Positions 59,509-64,000 of a stretch of DNA of 64,000 nt are shown in pieces (the stretch's first letter is position 1; each line of letters starts with the position of its first letter). The position numbers and the translations under genes were made by a program. The notes beneath the pieces were generated by a model that saw only the letters and a list, made by a program, of their open reading frames with translations, was not told where the DNA came from and made no database searches. The stretch is from Sphaerisporangium dianthi (lineage in GTDB: Bacteria > Actinomycetota > Actinomycetes > Streptosporangiales > Streptosporangiaceae): NCBI RefSeq assembly GCF_042654065.1, contig NZ_JBHSFP010000007.1:254794-318793 (forward strand), read 5' to 3'.

Positions 59509-60888
59509 TCAGCGCTCCAGCGCCGCCAGGAACTCCCCCGCCCACCGGTCGACGTCATAGGTGGCGACGCGGCGGCGCATGGAGCGCATCCGCCGCGACA
59601 GCTCGTGCGGGGTCGCCCGCATGGCGGCGACCATCTGCCGCTTGAGCCCTTCGACGTCGTAGGGATTGACCAGGTAGGCGTGCTTGAGCTCGTCGGCCGC
59701 GCCCGCGAACTCGCTGAGCACGAGCGCGCCCCGCAGGTCGTGCCGGCAGGCGACGTACTCCTTGGCGACCAGGTTCATGCCGTCGCGCAGCGGCGTCACC
59801 ACCATGACGTCGGCGGCGCAGTACAGCGCGGCCAGCTCCTCACGGTCGTAGGACTGGTGGAAGTAGTTCACGGGCGGGACGCCCAGCACCCCGTGCAGGC
59901 CGTTGACGCGCCCGACCCGCAGCTCGATCTCGTCGCGCAGGTGGCGGTAGGTCTCGACGCGCTCGCGGCTGGGCGTGGCGATCTGGACGAACACCGCCTC
60001 GCCCGGGCTGATCGTCTTGTCGGCGAGCAGCTCGCCGAACGCCTTCAGGCGCTGGCCGATGCCCTTGGTGTAGTCGAGGCGGTCGACGCCGAGCAGGACG
60101 TGCTCGGGCTCGCCCAGCTCGGCGCGGATCTCCTTGGCGCGGGCCAGGATGTGCGGCTCGCGCACCAGTGAGTCCAGCTCGCCGAAGTCGACGGAGATCG
60201 GGAACGCCTCGGCGCGGACGGTGCGGTCGCCGACGAAGATCTCCTGGCGCTGGTTCTGCAGGCCCAGCTGGCGCCGGCACAGCCGGATGAAGTTGGAGGC
60301 GCCGCCGGGCCGCTGGAAGCCCACCAGGTCGGCGCCGAGCAGGCCCTCGAGGATCTCGCGCCGCCACGGGAGCTGCCAGAACAGCTCGGCGGGCGGGAAC
60401 GGGATGTGCAGGAAGAAGCCGATGCGCAGGTCGGGACGCAGGGCCCTGAGCATCGAGGGGACGAGCTGGAGCTGGTAGTCCTGGACCCAGACGACGGCGT
60501 TCTCGGCGGCGGCGTCGGCCGCCGCCCGCGCGAACCTCTCGTTGACGGCGCGATAGGCGTCCCACAGCACGCGGGAGAAGACCGGCGTGGCCACCACGTC
60601 ATGGTAGAGCGGCCACAAGGTCGCGTTGGAGAACCCCTCGTAGTACATCTCGACCTCGCCCGCCGAGAGCGGGACGGGGATGAGGCTCATGCCGTCGTGC
60701 TCGAAGGGCTTGAGCTCCTCGTCCGGAGCGCCGTGCCAGCCCAGCCATGCGCCGTCGCGACGCTGCATCACGGGCGCGATCGCCGTGACCAGACCCCCTG
60801 GACTGCGCCGCCAGCTGGCGGTGCCGTCCGCCGCGATTGTCCTGTCCACGGGCAACCGGTTCGCGACGATCAGAAATGAGCTGCGCAC
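59509..60888 (-). CDS. otsA: alpha,alpha-trehalose-phosphate synthase (UDP-forming)
   Basis: OtsA joins UDP-glucose (or another NDP-glucose) and glucose 6-phosphate to trehalose 6-phosphate, the first step of trehalose synthesis for osmotic and desiccation protection. The 459-residue GT20 enzyme has FLIVANRLPVDR at the start, WPLYHD near residue 92, VWVQDYQLQLVPSMLR, RIGFFLHIPFPPAELF, VDRLDYTKGI and TPLRDGMNLVAKEYVAC. GTG at 60888 has GAGGGAGGAC directly upstream; an ATG at 60921 is possible. No otsB phosphatase gene is visible in the window. Confidence 0.95.
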   Translation of the reverse strand: MRSSFLIVANRLPVDRTIAADGTASWRRSPGGLVTAIAPVMQRRDGAWLGWHGAPDEELKPFEHDGMSLIPVPLSAGEVEMYYEGFSNATLWPLYHDVVATPVFSRVLWDAYRAVNERFARAAADAAAENAVVWVQDYQLQLVPSMLRALRPDLRIGFFLHIPFPPAELFWQLPWRREILEGLLGADLVGFQRPGGASNFIRLCRRQLGLQNQRQEIFVGDRTVRAEAFPISVDFGELDSLVREPHILARAKEIRAELGEPEHVLLGVDRLDYTKGIGQRLKAFGELLADKTISPGEAVFVQIATPSRERVETYRHLRDEIELRVGRVNGLHGVLGVPPVNYFHQSYDREELAALYCAADVMVVTPLRDGMNLVAKEYVACRHDLRGALVLSEFAGAADELKHAYLVNPYDVEGLKRQMVAAMRATPHELSRRMRSMRRRVATYDVDRWAGEFLAALER

Positions 60889-61205
60889 ACGTCCTCCCTC
60901 GCTCCCATGTGATCGGTTCATGACCACCTTACGAAACGGGGTGTGGCTCTCTGTACGTGGCCTCGGGTGGCGGACGACGCCAGGGGAGGAAGGGCACGAA
61001 GGGGAGGGAGAGGACACCGGGCCGTCGCGGGGTCACGGCGAGGCGCGCGGGAATGCCGGGAGTCGCGGAATCACGGAGTCACGGGGGCGGAGGCCGGGGA
61101 GGCGGATGGGAGGCCCCGGGCGCCTTGGACCGGGGAGGCAGATGGGAGATCCCGGGCCGGGGAGGCCGGAGATGGTGGCGAGGTCGCGGTGAAGGGAGGT
61201 GATGG
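60889..61205. other. intergenic region with purine-rich repeats
   Basis: About 317 bases lie between otsA and the next gene on the minus strand. The plus strand is purine-rich, with an imperfect repeat at 61094-61178 whose units begin CCGGGGAGGC. No gene was recognised; it should contain the otsA promoter. Confidence 0.5.
61094..61178. repeat. imperfect direct repeats, CCGGGGAGGC units
   Basis: Units begin at 61094, 61130 and 61157; the first two share CCGGGGAGGCRGATGGGAG and then diverge. Confidence 0.6.
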
Positions 61206-62027
61206 TCAGTCGGGAGCCGGAAGGGCTCGCTGGCGCTGGAGATCGGCCCGCACCGCCTGCGCGAGGCGCTTGGTGGCGGCCATGTTGAGCGCGCCTCCGG
61301 CGACCGCGCCGGTCAGGAAGGGACCGAAGGTGGTCAGGTGGCGGCCGAGCGTGCGCATCAGCCGGTTGCGCAGGGCTGCCTTGGCCGCGGCGCCGAGGGC
61401 CACCTGCACCGATGTCGGCGCCATGGGATCGACCCCCCGCTGCTTGGACCAGGCGACCGTGAACGCCATCGCCCGCTGGCTGCCGGTGCCCGGCACCTGG
61501 ACGCCGTACACCTCGTAGAGCTCGGCGATGAGCTTGACCTCGACGGCGGCGACCACGAGCGTCTCGGCCACCAGCTGCGCGGGCGCCGACAGCAGCAACG
61601 GCGGTGCGGCGAACTCGGCCGCCGCCAGCACGCCGCCGACCGCGCCGACCGCCATGGTCGCCTTGCCGGCGGTGCGGACGAGGTCGTCGGCCAGGGCGTC
61701 CCCGGTGAGGCCGTAGTGGTGCTCCTGGAGTGTCGCCAGGTCGCGTATCGGCAGCCGCGGCGCGATGGCGGCGAACATGTCGGCGAGCCAGCGGCCCCGG
61801 GCGACGCCGGACCTGCGCGCCCGCCTCTGGGCCGTCACCAGCGCCCCGCTGAGGCGGCCGAGCAGCCGTCGCCGCTCGGCCCCGTCAATGTCGCCCCCGC
61901 CGGAAAGCCTGCCGACGATCTCGGCGACCTCCGCGGTCTCGGCTTCCGCTTCGATCTTCGGCCCCGGGGCCGGGGACTCCGGCCGCCCAGGCTCGTCCTG
62001 CGGTGTTCGATCCGTTCCAGATGTCAC
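61206..62027 (-). CDS. EcsC-like family protein
   Basis: The 273-residue protein has an acidic N-terminus, a helical region, then hydrophobic stretches (ATMAVGAVGGVLAAAEFAAPPLLLSAPAQLVAETLVVAAVEVKLIAELYEVYG is the central part; only its plan is used here), and a C-terminal GPFLTGAVAGGALNMAATKRLA. This resembles the EcsC group, whose Bacillus member is linked to ABC exporter function, but the family match is by memory of pattern. It might associate with the membrane without crossing it. It follows the DUF4193 gene on the same strand by 16 bases and is likely co-transcribed. Confidence 0.65.
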   Translation of the reverse strand: MTSGTDRTPQDEPGRPESPAPGPKIEAEAETAEVAEIVGRLSGGGDIDGAERRRLLGRLSGALVTAQRRARRSGVARGRWLADMFAAIAPRLPIRDLATLQEHHYGLTGDALADDLVRTAGKATMAVGAVGGVLAAAEFAAPPLLLSAPAQLVAETLVVAAVEVKLIAELYEVYGVQVPGTGSQRAMAFTVAWSKQRGVDPMAPTSVQVALGAAAKAALRNRLMRTLGRHLTTFGPFLTGAVAGGALNMAATKRLAQAVRADLQRQRALPAPD

Positions 62028-62043
62028 GGACCCTCCAAGAGTT

Positions 62044-62343
62044 CTAGGCGGCGCATTCCCTGCAGATCTGCTGCCCGCCCTTGTCAGAGGCGAGCTGGCT
62101 GCGGTGATGCACCAGGAAGCAGCGCGAGCAGGTGAACTCGTCCGCCTGCCTGGGGATCACCCGGAGCGAGAGCTCCTCGTTCGACAGGTCTGCACCGGGA
62201 AGCTCGAGCGACTCGGCCAGATCGGTCTCGTCGATGTCGATGCTGCCGGAGGACTTGTCGGTCCTGCGCGCCTGCAACTCCTGGAGGCTGTCCTCACTCA
62301 GGTCGTCGTCGGTCTTGCGCGGGCTGTCGTAATCGGTGGCCAT
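62044..62343 (-). CDS. DUF4193 zinc-ribbon-like protein
   Basis: The 99-residue protein starts MATDYDSPRKTDDD, has an acidic middle (SSGSIDIDETDLAESLELPG), and ends in a zinc knuckle pair CSRC ... CREC. DUF4193 is one of the most conserved small proteins of actinomycetes and is highly expressed there; its function is unknown, though the DksA/TraR-like layout suggests RNA polymerase contact. The ATG at 62343 matches the conserved start; GAGGGGGATG lies about 12 bases upstream. Confidence 0.92.
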   Translation of the reverse strand: MATDYDSPRKTDDDLSEDSLQELQARRTDKSSGSIDIDETDLAESLELPGADLSNEELSLRVIPRQADEFTCSRCFLVHHRSQLASDKGGQQICRECAA

Positions 62344-62502
62344 TTGCGTATTCATCCCCCTCATCTATTGGTGCGCGTCGCGCGCCGCGCGTCTCTAACG
62401 TCTGGGCGATCCATCTTGTGCCCGCATCTCTCGGGGAATTTTGCAATCGGTACCCCGTCGGAACGGTCGACGAACCTCCTTACACGTGAGGGACTTGCCG
62501 CC

Positions 62503-62532
62503 TTCGCCACCGGGTTAGCCAAATATGGCGAA
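62503..62532. promoter_or_regulatory. inverted repeat upstream of the DUF4193 gene
   Basis: TTCGCCA (62503-62509) and TGGCGAA (62526-62532) form 7-bp arms with a 16-base spacer in an AT-richer stretch, about 160 bases upstream of the DUF4193 ATG and 86 bases downstream of the kinase stop. It may be an operator or the kinase terminator. Confidence 0.35.
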
Positions 62533-62617
62533 AACCTAAGCATTGGCGACAGGACCCACCGTGTTCGACGGCACATCCAACCACATGTCTGGCGTGAACG
62601 AGACGCCCCCCGCCGTA

Positions 62618-63745
62618 TCAGCCCGCCGGAAGCCTCACCGTCATCACGAGTCCCCCGCCTTCCCTCGGGATCGCCTTCACAGTCCCTTGGTGAGCGCGGA
62701 CGACCGCGCGCACGATGGACAGCCCGAGCCCCGCGCCGCGCGCGGATTCCACGCGGTCGGAGTGCAGGCGCCTGAACGGCTCGAACAGGTCGTCCACCTC
62801 GTAGGCGGGAACGTGCGGCCCGGTGTTGGCCACCTGAACAACCGGAGTGCCGTCCACCATTCCCGTGCGCAGCCAGACTTCTCCGTTCTCGGGGACGTTG
62901 TGCTTGATCGCGTTCTCCACCAGGTTGGCGACGAGGCGTTCGAGCAGGACCGGGTCGCCCATCGTCGGGGCGGGACGCAGGTCGGAGTGCACGCTCACCC
63001 CCGTCTCGCCGGCGAAGGAGGCGTGCTGCTCCACCACCGTCTGGCCGACGTCGCGCAGATCGACGGGCTTGCGGGTCGCGAGCTCGCGTTCGCTGCGGGC
63101 GAGCAGCAGCAGCCCCTCGATGAGGTGCTCGTTCCTGGCGTTGGTGCCGAGCAGGGTGCGTCCCAGGACCTTCAGGTCCTCCGAGGCGCGCGAGTCGCCG
63201 AGCGCCACCTCAAGGACCGTGCGGTTGATCGCGAGCGGCGTGCGCAGCTCGTGGGAGGCGTTGTCGACGAAGCGCCGCTGGGCGTCGAAGGCCCGGTTGA
63301 GCCGGGTGAGCATCGCGTCGAAGGTGTCGGCGAGCTCCTTGATCTCGTCGTCGGGGCCGCTCTGCAGGTCGATGCGCTCGTGGGCGAGCGAGGTCTCCGA
63401 CAGCCGCCGGGCCGTCGCGGTCATCTTCTGGATGGGGCGCAGGGCGCGATCGGCCACGAAGTAGCCCACCACCAGCGCCAGGATGCCCACCCCTCCGAGT
63501 GCCAGCAGCGATCTGACCAGCAGATGGTGCCGCGCGGCGACGATGGTGTCGGCGCGGAAGTTCGCCCATCTGTCCTGGATGGAGGCCGCCACGGAGGGAT
63601 CGAGATCGTCCAGCGAGAACGGGAAGGCGGGCCAGGAGTCCCAGATCGCCTTGCCGACGAAGGAGTAGATCACGAAGAGCAGCAGCGCGCCCGCCGCGAA
63701 GAACAGGGCGCCGTAGGTCAGCGTCAACCGCACGCGGATGCTCAT
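62618..63745 (-). CDS. sensor histidine kinase
   Basis: From the ATG at 63745 the protein has 375 residues: membrane helices at about 10-30 and 77-97 enclose an extracellular loop of 45 residues, followed by HAMP (98-150), the dimerisation/phosphoacceptor helix DNASHELRTPLAINR (His165) and the ATPase domain with NLVENAIKHN, VANTGPHVP, LFEPFRRLHSD and GAGLGLSIVRAVV. It autophosphorylates and passes phosphate to a response regulator, which should lie outside the window. The frame stays open with GC-rich third positions to the window edge, coding for a Pro-rich stretch, so the true N-terminus may be upstream and the gene truncated here. Confidence 0.9.
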   Translation of the reverse strand: MSIRVRLTLTYGALFFAAGALLLFVIYSFVGKAIWDSWPAFPFSLDDLDPSVAASIQDRWANFRADTIVAARHHLLVRSLLALGGVGILALVVGYFVADRALRPIQKMTATARRLSETSLAHERIDLQSGPDDEIKELADTFDAMLTRLNRAFDAQRRFVDNASHELRTPLAINRTVLEVALGDSRASEDLKVLGRTLLGTNARNEHLIEGLLLLARSERELATRKPVDLRDVGQTVVEQHASFAGETGVSVHSDLRPAPTMGDPVLLERLVANLVENAIKHNVPENGEVWLRTGMVDGTPVVQVANTGPHVPAYEVDDLFEPFRRLHSDRVESARGAGLGLSIVRAVVRAHQGTVKAIPREGGGLVMTVRLPAG

Positions 63746-64000
63746 GCGGTCGGTGAGCCGCCTCAGCCGCGCGAGGAGGTCCTCGGCGACCGGGTGGGGG
63801 GCGAACGGCGGCGGGCCGTCCCAGGCGGGCGGGCCGCTGGGCGGCGGCGGCGCGGACTTCGGGCGGAACGGGTGGCGGGCGCTCTCGACCGTGGGCTGGT
63901 CGCTGCGCCGGCCGGCCGCGCCGCCCGTCCGGGCGGCAGTCTTCTGGCCGGGGCCCGGATCGGCGGGGCCGGACGCGGCCGGCCGCGCGCCCCCGGCGCC

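Noticed and set aside
63746..64000. A response regulator gene at the right edge
   Set aside because: No receiver or winged-helix motif can be read on either strand; the in-frame sequence is a Pro-rich extension of the kinase frame.

Overview
The window looks like chromosomal DNA of a high-GC actinomycete, most likely of the order Streptosporangiales. GC is above 70 percent in genes, third codon positions are almost always G or C, GTG starts are common, and several genes appear to be read from leaderless messages. The core gene order msrB, hemQ, hemY, DUF4349 lipoprotein, hemE, DUF3000, rnd, dxs, and later the block TRAM methyltransferase, KimA-like permease, two TrkA proteins, DUF3159, OB-fold, DUF3710, dut and DUF4193, is one I recall from Mycobacterium tuberculosis and Streptomyces. 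It is treated here as ancestral backbone. The order and genus assignment is inference.

Layout. 1-5 kb: a truncated HTH protein coupled to a Clp N-domain protein, a hydrolase lipoprotein divergent from a PadR repressor with a PadR operator between them, a PfkB-type kinase, and a secreted C39-like protein. 5-6.6 kb: LigD-type polymerase and msrB. 6.7-15 kb: haem synthesis by the coproporphyrin route (hemE, hemY, hemQ) and RNase D. 15-20 kb: LacI regulator, amino acid permease, dxs (isoprenoid precursors). 20-27 kb: two tandem secreted zinc metallopeptidases, then a sugar ABC importer in an operon with a ROK regulator, and a TauE-type exporter. 27-33 kb: aconitase with a rich promoter region, a YdjM-type membrane protein, a candidate small RNA, and a His-rich PadR regulator with a DUF1707 membrane protein. 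34-40 kb: nucleic acid repair, namely Pnkp and Hen1 (RNA repair), an F420-type oxidoreductase and a LigD-type ATP-dependent ligase that would complement the polymerase at 5 kb.

40-46 kb is the most unusual part: a secreted chymotrypsin-fold protease followed by three secreted low-complexity proteins (Gly/Tyr-rich, collagen-like, Pro/Tyr-rich), separated by long, relatively AT-rich intergenic stretches holding palindromes. I cannot assign a function to this set; an extracellular fibre, coat or matrix is a guess.

46-64 kb returns to backbone: a PP2C-like phosphatase, an acetyltransferase, the RNA methyltransferase and potassium uptake block, dut, an AI-2E-type permease, valS, a DUF4235 protein, otsA (trehalose), an EcsC-like protein, a DUF4193 zinc protein and a sensor histidine kinase near the right edge. 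Tandem repeats with periods near 24 bp recur in intergenic DNA (32.9, 34.0, 45.9 and 52.5 kb), and 18-bp units have expanded inside two genes. No rRNA, tRNA, CRISPR array, prophage or insertion sequence was recognised.
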